From NCBI RefSeq assembly GCF_026898095.1, contig NZ_CP114015.1, positions 3,534,001 through 3,598,000 on the forward strand: DNA of 64,000 nucleotides, given 5' to 3'. The translations under genes and the position numbers were made by a program. Under the pieces are notes generated by a model. It was not told the origin of the DNA. It saw only the letters and a program-made list of their open reading frames with translations, and made no database searches. Positions 8,007 to 17,135 of this stretch are shown piece by piece. The DNA is from Arthrobacter sp. ATA002. GTDB taxonomy: Bacteria; Actinomycetota; Actinomycetes; Actinomycetales; Micrococcaceae. Positions within the stretch are counted from its first letter, which is position 1, and each line of letters starts with the position of its first letter.

Positions 8007-9019
8007 CTAGGTTCGGTTTCGGGAGCCTTCCCCGACACCGGCGGACCCTCCTCCCGGCGCAGCGGTCAGGGCGTGCAGGATCTGTTCCGGGGTCGCCGGC
8101 TGGGACGTGAGCAGCGCCGCGAGGATGCGTGCCTGCGGCGGCTTCAGGTCTCCGGAGGGAATGGCTCCGGCACGAACCAGGTCCATTCCTCCCCGGCTCC
8201 GTAGGCGGGAACGACGGGACCTTCGGGCACCCGCGAACTCAGGACCACGAAACATCCGGCGCGCACGGCATCCTGCACCGCCTCAACGAAACCGGGGCCG
8301 GCGTTGCCGGAGCCCGTTCCGGCCAGGACAACCGCATCGCTTCCGGCGTGGACGGCGAAGGACAACAGCTCGGTTCCGGTGCCCGGGGAGCAGTCGATGA
8401 TCTCCACCCGTGTGGTGTCAAAGTCCCCGGTGGGCATGGCCACCGGAGCCGGGCGCAGCGGCCGGGCGGTCACGTGCAGTGTATCGCCGATAAAGTGCGC
8501 CACTTCGATGCCGCCGGCAAAGGGGTCCGCTGCCACGGTGCTGGCCTTGTGCAGCCCGCGGACCGAACGGACGGCGCCGGCAAAGGACACCAGCACGCCC
8601 GCATCCCGCAGCTCCGGCGCGGCCGCAGCCTCCACGGCTTCCTCGAGGTTGGACGGCCCGTCCGCAGCGGAACTGTCAAGGGGCCGCACTGAACCGGTGA
8701 AGACCACGGGCTTCGGGGACGCGTGCACCAGGTCCAGCAGGAAGGCCGTCTCTTCCATGGTGTCCGTTCCGTGTGTGATGACGACGCCGTCAACAGTTGT
8801 GTCCGCGAGCGCATTGCGGGCGGCCTGCGCAATGGTCCGCAGGTCGGAAAACTGCAGCCGGTAACTTTCGCTGACCATGATGTCCCGCACGCTCACTGTG
8901 TGCCGGCGCGGGAGGGTGCGGATCAGCTCTTCGGCGCGTGCCGACGCTGCCAGTCCTCCGGCCGCGGTTCGGCGGGACGCGATGGTGCCCCCGGTACCCA
9001 AAATTCGAATCGATGCCAC
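8007..9019 (-). CDS. Asparaginase (type I/II family), frameshifted near the C-terminus
   Basis: Hydrolyses L-asparagine to aspartate and ammonia. Both catalytic Thr motifs are intact: ILGTGGTIAS at the N-terminus and HGTDTMEET in the middle. The conserved C-terminal part (MDLVRAGAIPSGDL...KPPQARILAALL) is in a different frame. A missing G in the run read as CCCC on the plus strand at 8191-8194 explains the break, turning GAGGGMDL into a read-through that stops early. I start at GTG 9019 because the family begins just before IRILGTGG and a GAAGGG ribosome binding site is close. Longer starts up to 9124 add only low-complexity sequence. Confidence 0.83.
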
Positions 9020-9135
9020 TGGCCGACCCTTCACGTGTTTTACCTGTCTAGCCAACCTAGGACGCATGCCATGCCGGTGCCTAGGGGCAGACGCGGTACC
9101 GGCACCTGGGCACCGGCATCCCAATGCTCCCTGCC

Positions 9136-9141
9136 TAGACT
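9136..9141 (+). promoter_or_regulatory. -10 box TAGACT, leaderless start of vsr
   Basis: TAGACT ends exactly 6 nt before the ATG at 9148. The nucleotides in between (GGGAGC) could also act as a poor, too-close Shine-Dalgarno, but the spacing favours a leaderless message. Confidence 0.5.
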
Positions 9142-9147
9142 GGGAGC

Positions 9148-9612
9148 ATGGCCGATACCGTCAGTGCTGAACAGCGCAGCCGGAATATGTCCCGGATCCG
9201 AAGCACAAACACCAAACCGGAACTTCTGGTCCGGCGCCTTCTCCACGCGGCCGGATACCGCTTCCGGTTACACGGCGCGGCCGGCAGGAGACTCCTGCCC
9301 GGAAAGCCCGATCTGGTTTTCGCATCACGCCGGAAGGTCATCTTCGTCAACGGCTGTTTCTGGCACCTGCACACGTGTCCGGCCGGCCGGAGGGCCCCGC
9401 AGACCAACAGTGCCTTCTGGGCGGAGAAACGCAGCCGGACCGCGCAGCGCGATGCCGCGGCGGTTCACGCCCTGTCCGCGGACGGCTGGGAGTCGCTCAC
9501 TGTCTGGGAGTGCGAACTTCAGGACCGCGCCCGGCTGGAGAGCCGGCTCACCGGCTTCCTGGGACCCCGCAGCGGGCCTAACCGCCCGCAGGCGGCAGTG
9601 CCGCAGGAATAG
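9148..9612 (+). CDS. vsr: Very short patch repair (Vsr) endonuclease
   Basis: Nicks DNA 5' of T in T:G mismatches that arise by deamination of 5-methylcytosine. The 154-residue protein shows the family core: RSRNMSRIRSTNTKPE at the N-terminus, catalytic Asp55 in LPGKPDLVF, and the zinc/active-site stretch VNGCFWHLHTCP with His73 and His75. Vsr genes usually sit next to a cytosine-C5 methyltransferase. None is present within this window, so the partner methylase is elsewhere or absent. The gene has its own leaderless-type promoter. Confidence 0.92.
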   Translation: MADTVSAEQRSRNMSRIRSTNTKPELLVRRLLHAAGYRFRLHGAAGRRLLPGKPDLVFASRRKVIFVNGCFWHLHTCPAGRRAPQTNSAFWAEKRSRTAQRDAAAVHALSADGWESLTVWECELQDRARLESRLTGFLGPRSGPNRPQAAVPQE

Positions 9613-9649
9613 ACTCGAACACCTGAGCACTCAACGAAAGGAACACATA

Positions 9650-10339
9650 ATGACCGGCAGCACGGTGAAGCGCGGCGTACTTTTCGACGTCGACGGGACC
9701 CTGGTGGACTCAAACTATCTGCACGCCGTCGCCTGGTGGCAGGCCTTCCGCCGCCAGGACCACGACGTTCCCATGTCAGCCATCCACCGGGCCATCGGCA
9801 TGGGCGGCGACAAACTCGTGGAGCACCTGCTGGGCGGGGACCGGGACGCGGAGCAGGATGAAAAACTGGATGCCACCCACGGCGCCATCTTTTCCACCTG
9901 GTGGCCGTCCCTGCGTTCCTTTGACGGCGCCCGCGACCTCCTGCTGGCCTGCGCCGGCCAGGACCTGACCGTAGTCCTCGCATCATCCGCGTCCGAGGCG
10001 GAGCTGAAGGTTCTGCGCACAGTGATCGACGCAGACCCGGCCATCAGTGCAGCAACCAGTTCAGCGGACGCCGAACAGTCGAAACCGGCGCCGGACATCC
10101 TGCAGGCGGCCCTGGATTCCTCCGGGCTCGCGGCTGAGGACAGCGTTTTTGTTGGCGACTCGGTCTGGGACGTAAAGGCAGCCGCCGCTCTGGGCATTCC
10201 CACCATTGGCCTTCTGTGCGGCGGTACCAGCGAAGCTGAGCTGCGCGACGCCGGCGCCGAGGAAATCTGGAACAACCCCCGCGAGCTGTTTGAACGCCTG
10301 GGCGACTCCCTGCTGGGAAGGCTGTCAGCTGCCGCATAG
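9650..10339 (+). CDS. HAD superfamily hydrolase (phosphoglycolate phosphatase/beta-phosphoglucomutase-like)
   Basis: A 229-residue phosphatase with motif I FDVDGTLVDSN, an alpha-helical cap domain (about residues 20-90), motif II VVLASSAS, motif III Lys in AEQSKPAPDI and motif IV GDSVWDVKAA. This is subfamily IA, which dephosphorylates small sugar or glycolate phosphates. The substrate cannot be read from sequence. The start at 9650 has GAAAGGAAC upstream. Longer in-frame starts reaching back to about 8723 would read through the vsr gene in another frame and are not credible. Confidence 0.85.
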   Translation: MTGSTVKRGVLFDVDGTLVDSNYLHAVAWWQAFRRQDHDVPMSAIHRAIGMGGDKLVEHLLGGDRDAEQDEKLDATHGAIFSTWWPSLRSFDGARDLLLACAGQDLTVVLASSASEAELKVLRTVIDADPAISAATSSADAEQSKPAPDILQAALDSSGLAAEDSVFVGDSVWDVKAAAALGIPTIGLLCGGTSEAELRDAGAEEIWNNPRELFERLGDSLLGRLSAAA

Positions 10340-10402
10340 GGCCTGCCTCCCGGCGGCGGTGTGATTGACACCACCGCGATTCTATACAAGGGTAGGCGCA
10401 GC

Positions 10403-10451
10403 GGAAGACGCTTTCCAAGGCTCGGTCGACGAATGAGGGAAAGCGCCTTCC
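10403..10451 (+). promoter_or_regulatory. Two LacI-family operator boxes before the Gfo/PmoA/cupin operon
   Basis: Box 1 (10403-10416, GGAAGACGCTTTCC) and box 2 (10438-10451, GGAAAGCGCCTTCC) are two imperfect copies of the palindrome GGAAAGCGCTTTCC, the core recognised by LacI/GalR-type repressors. Their centres are 35 bp apart and box 2 ends 46 bp before the start at 10497. No LacI-type regulator gene is in the window, so the repressor is encoded elsewhere. Confidence 0.6.
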
Positions 10452-10496
10452 AGATTCCGGCAGCAATGAAGCGCCCTACCCTTGGAGTTCCCGCAC

Positions 10497-11597
10497 ATGA
10501 CACGTCTTTTCCGCACAGCCATTGTTGGCACCGGCGGCATCGCCCAGGCGCATGCCCGGAGCATGTCCACCCTGAAAGACAGGGCCCAGGTGGTTGCCGC
10601 CGTGGACATCGATCCCGCCCGGCTCGCCGAGTTCTGCGACAAATGGGACATTGCAAACCGGTACTCCTCCCTGACGGAGCTGCTGGCGGCTGAAGAGCTG
10701 GATGTGGTCCATCTGTGCACGCCGCCGGGTTTCCACAAGGGCCAGGCCATCGAAGCGCTCCGCAGCAACGTCAATGTGCTGTCCGAAAAGCCGCCGGCAC
10801 TGACCCTGGCGGACATGGATGAGATCGCGGAGGCCGAAGCGGCCTCCGCGGCCTGTTTCGCCACGGTCTTCCAGCACCGCTTCGGTTCCGGTGCGGAGAA
10901 CCTGAAACGCCTGATGGGCGAAGATGGGCTGGGCCGCCCCCTGGCCGCCATCTGCAACACCCTTTGGTACCGCCCGGACAGCTATTTCGACCTGCCGTGG
11001 CGGGGACAGTGGCTGGTTGAAGGCGGCGGGCCCACGATGGGGCACGGCATTCATCAGTTCGACCTCCTGCTCTCCATCCTGGGGAACTGGACCGAAGTCA
11101 CGGCAGTGGCCGCCCGCCAGGCACTTCCCACCAACACCGAAGACTTCTCGGCCGCCATTGTCAGCTTTGAGAACGGCACCGTGGCCACCATCATCAACAG
11201 CCTCCTGGCCCCGAAGGAAACCAGCTACCTGCGCTTCGACTTCAGCGGTGCCACCGTTGAGCTCGAGCACCTGTACGGCTATTCCGACGACAGCTGGGCG
11301 CTGACCCCGGCTCCCGGCCATGAAGACCTGGAACGCCGGTGGAAAGAGGGCCTGACGGGCCGGGCCTCCGGGCACTCCTCACAGTTTGCCGCCATTTTTG
11401 ATGCCCTCGCCTCCGGCGGCGTACCGCCGGTCACCAGCACCGAATCCCGGATGACCATGGAGCTGATTGCCGCCATCTATGCCTCCGCATTCACGCGCAA
11501 GCCGGTGTCCCGCGGCCAGATAGACACGACATCCCCCTTCTACGGCGCCATGGACGGCAATGCCGCCCCGTGGTCCGATGTGAAAGCGAGCCACTAA
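10497..11597 (+). CDS. Gfo/Idh/MocA family NAD(P)-dependent sugar oxidoreductase
   Basis: A 366-residue enzyme with an N-terminal Rossmann fold (AIVGTGGIA at 8-16), the family EKP motif (SEKPPAL), and the C-terminal substrate-domain signature GHGIHQFDLLL with its catalytic His. Members oxidise sugars, inositols or sugar acids. A TTGGAG ribosome binding site supports ATG 10497. Its stop overlaps the start of the PmoA-like gene (TAATG) and two LacI-type boxes lie upstream, so this is the first gene of an inducible three-gene carbohydrate operon without its own transporter. Confidence 0.87.
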   Translation: MTRLFRTAIVGTGGIAQAHARSMSTLKDRAQVVAAVDIDPARLAEFCDKWDIANRYSSLTELLAAEELDVVHLCTPPGFHKGQAIEALRSNVNVLSEKPPALTLADMDEIAEAEAASAACFATVFQHRFGSGAENLKRLMGEDGLGRPLAAICNTLWYRPDSYFDLPWRGQWLVEGGGPTMGHGIHQFDLLLSILGNWTEVTAVAARQALPTNTEDFSAAIVSFENGTVATIINSLLAPKETSYLRFDFSGATVELEHLYGYSDDSWALTPAPGHEDLERRWKEGLTGRASGHSSQFAAIFDALASGGVPPVTSTESRMTMELIAAIYASAFTRKPVSRGQIDTTSPFYGAMDGNAAPWSDVKASH

Positions 11598-12586
11598 TGT
11601 CCCAGCGCCACTCCAGCCTCACCGAGCCGGGCAGCCCGGGGCTGTCCCTGGTCCACGAGCACGGCCGCAGCCTGCGGGTGTCCTTCAACGGCACCGGAAT
11701 CTTCCGCTACGTCTACGGCCCGTGGGATCCGCAGTTCGAGTCCCCCCGCCCCTATTTCCATCCCCTAACCACGCTGGGCGGCAAAGAGGTCAGCACCTAC
11801 CGCCCCCACGACCACCTCTGGCACAAGGGAATGGCATGGTCGCTGCCCAACGTCGGCACCGAGAACTTCTGGGGCGGCCCCACCTACAACCGCGGACGCG
11901 GTTACCAGCAGCTGGAAAACAACGGCTCCACCAACCACATCGAATTCACCTCCCTGGAGGTCAGCCCCGAGCGCATCACCGTGGTGGAAAACCTGGAGTG
12001 GATCACCCAGGCCGGAGAACTCTGGGTCCGCGAAGAGCGCCGGTTCGGCGTGGAAGTGATCGGCGCCGGGGAACACGGCGAAGCGGCCTGGGCCCTGACC
12101 TATGCCACGAACTTCACCAACGTGTCCGGGGCGGACATCGTGATGGGCAGCCCCACCACTCAGGGCCGGGAGAACGCCGGTTACGGCGGATTGTTCTGGC
12201 GCGGCCCCCGGTCCTTCACCGGCGGCTCCGTTTACATCCCCGGGCGGCAGGGCGGCGACGACCTCAACGGAGTCCGCGCCCCGTGGATGGCCTTTAGCGG
12301 ACAGCATGACGGAGAGGGCGGCGCCTCGACCCTGGTGTTCGTCGACTCCCCGAACAACTCCTACCCCGGCGGGGAGAACACGGAGTGGTTTGTCCGCACC
12401 GGCATTTTCGCCGTCGTCAGCCCCTCCCCCTATTACTCCACTGAGCTGACCTTTGAGCCGGGCCAGAGCCTGTCCTATGAATACGCCGTGGTCATTGCGG
12501 ATGAGGACCGGGGCGTGGACGGCTCCGGGGACCTGGCCGCGGCCAGTCTGCAGCTGCTCGGCTCACCCGCCGCGGCGGGCCGCTGA
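11597..12586 (+). CDS. PmoA family (DUF6807) protein
   Basis: A 329-residue beta-rich protein resembling the PmoA family often found in sugar-utilisation loci next to Gfo/Idh/MocA oxidoreductases. The family name derives from an old methane-oxygenase annotation and does not imply methane metabolism. Visible features are HDHLWHKGMAWSLPNV near residues 71-86, with several His residues that could bind metal, and a GRENAGYGGLFWRGP segment. No enzymatic activity can be assigned from sequence. It overlaps both neighbours by 1 bp (TAATG upstream, TGATG downstream), so translation is coupled. Confidence 0.82.
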   Translation: MSQRHSSLTEPGSPGLSLVHEHGRSLRVSFNGTGIFRYVYGPWDPQFESPRPYFHPLTTLGGKEVSTYRPHDHLWHKGMAWSLPNVGTENFWGGPTYNRGRGYQQLENNGSTNHIEFTSLEVSPERITVVENLEWITQAGELWVREERRFGVEVIGAGEHGEAAWALTYATNFTNVSGADIVMGSPTTQGRENAGYGGLFWRGPRSFTGGSVYIPGRQGGDDLNGVRAPWMAFSGQHDGEGGASTLVFVDSPNNSYPGGENTEWFVRTGIFAVVSPSPYYSTELTFEPGQSLSYEYAVVIADEDRGVDGSGDLAAASLQLLGSPAAAGR

Positions 12587-13365
12587 TGCTGCCCGGCCCG
12601 GGCGGCGCGCCGGCCGGCTTCCCCGGCGGCACCGGCGTCACGCGCATCAATGTGTACACCTGGGACGCGGTGGACGGCCAGTGCGGCGGCAGCCCGCACC
12701 TTCACACGGCCACGACGGAAAGCTACGTGGTGGTTGCGGGCCGCGGGCGGGTCCAGACCTTGAGCTCCACGGGGTTCGACGAGCATGGGCTCGCTCCCGG
12801 CACCGTCCTCTGGTTCACTCCCGGAACGGTGCACCGGTTGATAAACGACGACGGCGCCCTGGAGATCGTTGCCGTCATGGGCAATTCCGGGCTGCCGGAA
12901 AACGGCGATGCAGTGCTCACTTTTCCGGAACGCTACCTGGACGATCCGGCGGCGTACCGCGAGGCGGCCGCGCTGCCCCGCGAAGAGTCGGCGGAAGCCC
13001 GGGAAGCAGCGGTGGTTGCCCGCCGTGACCTTGCCATGGAGGGGTTCCTGGCGCTGCGCGCCCGGGTCGAGGCGGAAGGGCCGCAGGCACTGGACCAGCT
13101 TTACCGCCAGGCCGCCGCCCTCGTGCAGGACAAGGCCGCTATGTGGAACACCCTGGTCCACAACGGCCCCCTGGCCCAGGCCCGGCAGAGTCTGGCCCAT
13201 CTGGAGCAGCTGGCGCAGGCCGACGGCACCCACCTGCACGACGCCGTCGTCCGCTCCGCCGCGCCCACCTCCGCCGATCCCGTGTACGGGATGTGCGGGC
13301 GGCTCCAAACATGGAACCTGATGCCGTCCGTTGCGGAGGCATACACTACGGTGCGGCCGGGGTGA
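12586..13365 (+). CDS. Cupin-domain protein with uncharacterised helical C-terminal domain
   Basis: Residues about 20-105 form a cupin barrel. Motif 1 contains the metal-type ligands in SPHLHTATTESYVVVAGRG and motif 2 PGTVLWFTPGTVHRLIN. The second half (about 140-225) is an Ala/Glu/Leu-rich helical domain that I do not recognise. The start ATG overlaps the PmoA-like stop by 1 bp, so it is the third gene of the carbohydrate operon. It is probably a sugar isomerase, epimerase or sensor of the pathway intermediate. That role is inference. Confidence 0.75.
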   Translation: MLPGPGGAPAGFPGGTGVTRINVYTWDAVDGQCGGSPHLHTATTESYVVVAGRGRVQTLSSTGFDEHGLAPGTVLWFTPGTVHRLINDDGALEIVAVMGNSGLPENGDAVLTFPERYLDDPAAYREAAALPREESAEAREAAVVARRDLAMEGFLALRARVEAEGPQALDQLYRQAAALVQDKAAMWNTLVHNGPLAQARQSLAHLEQLAQADGTHLHDAVVRSAAPTSADPVYGMCGRLQTWNLMPSVAEAYTTVRPG

Positions 13366-13381
13366 GCGGCAGCGCCGGTGG

Positions 13382-13387
13382 TAGTCT
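13382..13387 (+). promoter_or_regulatory. -10 box TAGTCT upstream of the 13414 small gene
   Basis: TAGTCT lies 26 bp before the ATG, just downstream of the cupin stop. GCAGAGAGG before the ATG provides the ribosome binding site. Confidence 0.4.
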
Positions 13388-13413
13388 CGAAAAATCCGCA
13401 GAGAGGACGCCAC

Positions 13414-13677
13414 ATGACCACTGAACCCACCGGCCCCGCCAACAACGGCGAGGACCCGCTGGGGCCCAGCGCCCCACAGCCCGAACCCACCTCCGACCCG
13501 CGCCGGCCCGGCTCTTCCGGTACCAGCGCCGACAACATCCGCGACGCCCAGGGCACGGCCCCGGGCGGAACCGTGCCCGCCGGCCATTCCGGCCGGACAG
13601 ATGGTCCAGGTTCCGCCGGGGACCGGAACTCCGCACCCGAGGACGCCCTCAACAGCGCCGAGTCCGCCGACGGTTAA
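13414..13677 (+). CDS. 87-residue Pro/Gly/Ser-rich disordered protein
   Basis: The start at ATG 13414 has a GAGAGG Shine-Dalgarno. The sequence is low-complexity (Pro, Gly, Ser, Thr, Asp, Ala) with no hydrophobic core and no signal peptide, so it is predicted to be intrinsically disordered. I recognise no family. It is convergent with tex, and the two stop codons share the palindrome TTAA (13674-13677) once the tex frame is corrected. Composition and size resemble the 50-residue protein at 7427. Confidence 0.6.
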   Translation: MTTEPTGPANNGEDPLGPSAPQPEPTSDPRRPGSSGTSADNIRDAQGTAPGGTVPAGHSGRTDGPGSAGDRNSAPEDALNSAESADG

Positions 13678-16167
13678 GCCAGTCCGGCCCGCCGCAGTGC
13701 TTCCGCCATTGCCCCCTGTGCCGGCGGGGCGGCATCCTGCCGGCGGCGGTTGGTGCCCGACGCCGGAGTGCCCGCCTTAGTGCTGCGCTCCGGCGCTGCG
13801 CCTTTGCCCGTACCGCCGCGGGCGGTGTCCCTTTTCCAACCCGCGGCGGGCGCGGTCCGCGCGGCCCGCGCGGCCCGCGCGGTCCCGGGATCCGGCCGCC
13901 GCGTCGTCGTCGAGGCGAAGCGTCAGGGAGATGCGCTTGCGGTACGGGTCGGCCTCCAGCACCTTGACCTTGACCACCTGCCCGGACTTGACGATGTCGT
14001 GCGGGTCGGAAATGAACGTGCTGGACATGGCGGAGATATGCACCAGTCCGTCCTGATGCACGCCCACATCCACGAAGGCGCCAAAGGCAGCCACGTTGGT
14101 GACCACGCCGTCGAGCACCATGCCAGGACGGAGGTCGGTGATCTTTTCAACCCCGTCGGAAAAGGCAGCCGTGCGGAACGCCGGACGCGGATCACGGCCG
14201 GGCTTGCGCAGTTCGGCCACGATGTCCAGGATCGTGGGCAGTCCCGCCGACTCATCCACGAACGCAGACGGATCCAAACTGTCCAGTGCTGCACCGGCCG
14301 GGCTCATCGTGGTGCCGGCGGCGGCCAGGATCCGGCGCGCGGTGCCGTAGGACTCCGGGTGAACGCTCGATGCGTCCAGCGGCTCCGACCCGGCGGTGAC
14401 CCGCAGGAAGCCGGCGCACTGCTCGAACGCCTTGGCGCCAAGCCGGGGCACTTTTTCCAGGTCGGTCCGCCGGGCGAAGGGGCCGTGTTCGTTGCGGTAC
14501 GCGACGATGTTTTCACTCAGCAGCGGTCCAACCCCGGCGACCCGGGTGAGCAGCGCCGGCGACGCGGTATTGACGTCGACCCCCACGGCATTGACGCAGT
14601 CCTCAATTACCGCGTTCAGCGAGCGCTCCAGCTTGGCCGCTCCGACGTCGTGCTGGTATTGGCCCACGCCGATCGACTTCGGATCGATTTTGACCAGCTC
14701 GGCGAGCGGATCCTGCAGCCGCCGGGCGATGGACACCGCCCCGCGCAGCGAGACGTCCATTCCCGGCAGTTCGGCAGCGGCCAGGGCGGACGCGGAGTAC
14801 ACCGAGGCACCGGCTTCGGACACCACGAGCTTCTGCAGTCCGGCCTGCGGCAGGAGCCGGATCAGCTCGGTGGCCAGCTTGTCGGTTTCGCGTGATGCCG
14901 TGCCGTTGCCGATCGCGATCAGCTCCACCCCGTGCTGCTGCACCAGCGCAGCCAGCCGGGACAGCGCATCATCCCACTTGCGGACCGGAGCATGCGGGTA
15001 AACGGTGTCAGTGGCAACTGCCTGCCCGGTGCCGTCCACGACCGCAACTTTTACCCCGGTGCGCAGGCCCGGGTCCAAGCCCAGCGTCGCCCGGTTTCCG
15101 GCGGGGGCGGCCAGCAGGACATCGCGCAGGTTGGCCGCGAAAACCCGGACCGCCTCTGCTTCGGCCGACGTGAACAGACGCACCCGAAGATCGATGGAGA
15201 GCTTGGCCAGGATCCGGCGCCAGGCAAGCTGTGCTGTTTGGAGCAGCCATGCGTCGGCGGGGCGGCCGCGGCCAGCCACCCCCAGGCTGGCGGCCACTGC
15301 CCGCTCATATTTTTGCCGGGCGGCGGCAAGTGCTGCGGTGTCCGCCGGATCGGCCTCTGCCAGGTTCAGCTCCAGGATGCCTTCCTTCTCACCACGCAGC
15401 AGGGCCAGGACCCGGTGCGACGGCATCCCCGACGGTGATTGCGCAAAGTCAAAGTAGTCGGCGAACTTCTGGCCTTCGGCCTCCTTGCCGGCTTTCACCC
15501 GGGACCGCATCCGGCCCTGTTTCCACAGCCGCTCGCGCTGTTCGGTGAGCAGGTCGGCATCCTGCCCTGCACGCTCGATCAGGATGGCGCGTGCTCCGGC
15601 GAGCGCTTCAACGGCATCCGGAACGGCGCCGGTCAGGTAACCGGCGGCTGCATGCTCCGGTTCCAGCAGTGGGTTGGCCAGCAGCGCTTCGGCCAGCGGC
15701 TCCAGGCCTGCTTCGCGGGCTGTCTGGGCCTTCGTCCGGCGTTTGGCCTTGTAGGGCAGGTAAATGTCCTCGAGCCGGGACTTGGTATCGGCGGCATGGA
15801 GGGCGGCGTCCAGCGCCGGGGTGAGTTTGCCCTGGGCCGCGACGGCTTCCCGGACCGCCGTCCGCCGTTCCTCCAGCTCGCGCAGGTACCGCAGCCGCTC
15901 ATCCAGTTCGCGCAGCTGCGTATCGTCGAGCGTTCCGGTGGCCTCCTTGCGGTAGCGGGCAATGAAGGGCACGGTGGAACCGCTGTCCAGCAAGTCCACG
16001 GCGGCACGCACCTGCCACACTGCCACTTCGAGTTCTGCCGCGATCACGGTGCAGATACGGGCCGTGGCCGGGGCGGCCGTTTTCGGGGAGGATTTTGCCG
16101 GGGAGGTTTTGGCCGGGGACTTTGATTCGGACGTTGGTTCTGCGGGCTGCGCCGGGGGAAGACTCAC
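13674..16167 (-). CDS. tex: Tex family S1 RNA-binding transcription accessory protein (C-terminal frameshift)
   Basis: A large nucleic-acid-binding protein of about 830 residues thought to modulate transcription. Order: low-complexity Ala/Lys/Ser/Pro N-terminus (1-30), helical Tex N-terminal region (TICTVIAAELEV onward), YqgF/RNase H-like domain (LGLDPGLRTGVKVAVVDG), helix-hairpin-helix (NTASPALLTRVAGVGPLLSENIV) and a C-terminal S1 domain (GMVLDGVVTNVAAFGAFVDVGVHQDGLVHIS). The basic tail breaks frame at the CCC run 13829-13831. Restoring one base gives a tail ending AMAEALRRAGLA, as expected for actinobacterial Tex, and moves the stop from 13777 to 13674. The start is GTG 16167. Confidence 0.9.
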
Positions 16168-16200
16168 CCGGCCATTGTTCCCTACCTCCCGTGGGTCCGG

Positions 16201-16476
16201 TCAACTGCTGCCCGCACCCCGGGCGGCACTGCGATCGGCATCCGCGCCGCCCTCCTCCTCGTCGCCGGGCCCGTCGGGCTCCCAGCGCAGCAAATCGCCG
16301 GGCTGGCATTCCAGCACTTCGCACAGCGCCGCGAGCGTGGTGAAGCGGACCGCCTTGGCACGGCCGTTCTTCAGGACCGCCAGGTTGGCCGGAGTGATTC
16401 CAATCCGTTCAGCCAGCACACCCACCGGCATCTTGCGCTTGGCGACCATGACATCAATGTCCACGATGATCGGCAT
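16201..16476 (-). CDS. Small XRE/Cro-type HTH regulator (YozG-like)
   Basis: A 91-residue protein. A Cro/C1-type helix-turn-helix spans about 12-62 (KMPVGVLAERIGITPANLAVLKNG), followed by an acidic disordered tail. It directly follows the DUF2975 membrane protein with an ATGA overlap at 16476. This YozG-like regulator/DUF2975 pairing is a recurrent two-gene unit in Gram-positive bacteria. Its regulon is unknown, but autoregulation of the pair is likely. Confidence 0.85.
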   Translation of the reverse strand: MPIIVDIDVMVAKRKMPVGVLAERIGITPANLAVLKNGRAKAVRFTTLAALCEVLECQPGDLLRWEPDGPGDEEEGGADADRSAARGAGSS

Positions 16477-16988
16477 CAGATCACTTCATCCAGCTCAGTG
16501 CGCAGATGGGTGGCTTCCGCGTCCCTGGCCACCGCCTGGGCGAGCAGGGCCCTCAGCACCAGGACAATCAGGGCCACGCCTGCGACCGCCACGCCCAGCC
16601 CGCCAATCAGCAAGACGACGCCCGGAGCTATGTCTTCCCCCGGTGCCAACACCGCGCCCAGGCCGAACACGACCAGGGAACCGGCGGCTACGGCGCCGGT
16701 CACAACGTCGACATAGCGGAAGGCTGCCGGTGAGAAGACTGTTCCCCGGCGCACCATGGTGAGCAGGCACCATACGCACACCAGGACAACCTGCACCGCG
16801 ATGATGCCCAGGACGACCAGCACGATGACCGGAACCCGCACGGCGTCGGCGTCCGGACCCGCCTCGGCCAGATCGACGGCGAGCAGCGGCACCATGACGG
16901 CCTGCGCAAACAGCGTTCCGGCCAGCACCACCGCCAGCACGATGCGCAGCGCCAGGATCGTCAGCTTTCCCATGACACTGACTTCCAC
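16476..16988 (-). CDS. DUF2975 four-TM membrane protein
   Basis: A 170-residue integral membrane protein with four hydrophobic segments (about 10-33, 46-74, 92-114 and 121-150) in the order typical of DUF2975. The motif GTVFSPAAFRYVDVV between TM2 and TM3 is the usual family signature. The start may be GTG 16988 (GAGGT ribosome site) or ATG 16973. It is translationally coupled to the XRE regulator gene. Function is unknown. The pair may act as a membrane sensor plus DNA-binding partner, which is inference. Confidence 0.85.
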   Translation of the reverse strand: MEVSVMGKLTILALRIVLAVVLAGTLFAQAVMVPLLAVDLAEAGPDADAVRVPVIVLVVLGIIAVQVVLVCVWCLLTMVRRGTVFSPAAFRYVDVVTGAVAAGSLVVFGLGAVLAPGEDIAPGVVLLIGGLGVAVAGVALIVLVLRALLAQAVARDAEATHLRTELDEVI

Positions 16989-17123
16989 ATGGCGGACCTC
17001 TTCCGGTTGAGCAACAGGAAAAAGTTATCGATAATCGAGAGCAACCACAAGACCCTGCGGCTGCAGATGCCAACTGCGCCCCCAGATCCCGGTGGGTCGC
17101 CGCGCCGGCCACCCGCCACGGGC

Positions 17124-17129
17124 TAGGGT
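17124..17129 (+). promoter_or_regulatory. -10 box TAGGGT, leaderless start at 17136
   Basis: TAGGGT lies exactly 6 nt before the ATG at 17136 with no ribosome binding site, so a leaderless transcript is likely. Confidence 0.5.
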
Positions 17130-17135
17130 GCCACC

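Noticed and set aside
10365-10388. TTGACA plus TATACA as a promoter for the Gfo operon
   Set aside because: The spacing is only 12 bp and the TTGACA lies in the 3' arm of a small hairpin after the HAD gene, so I do not call a promoter there.
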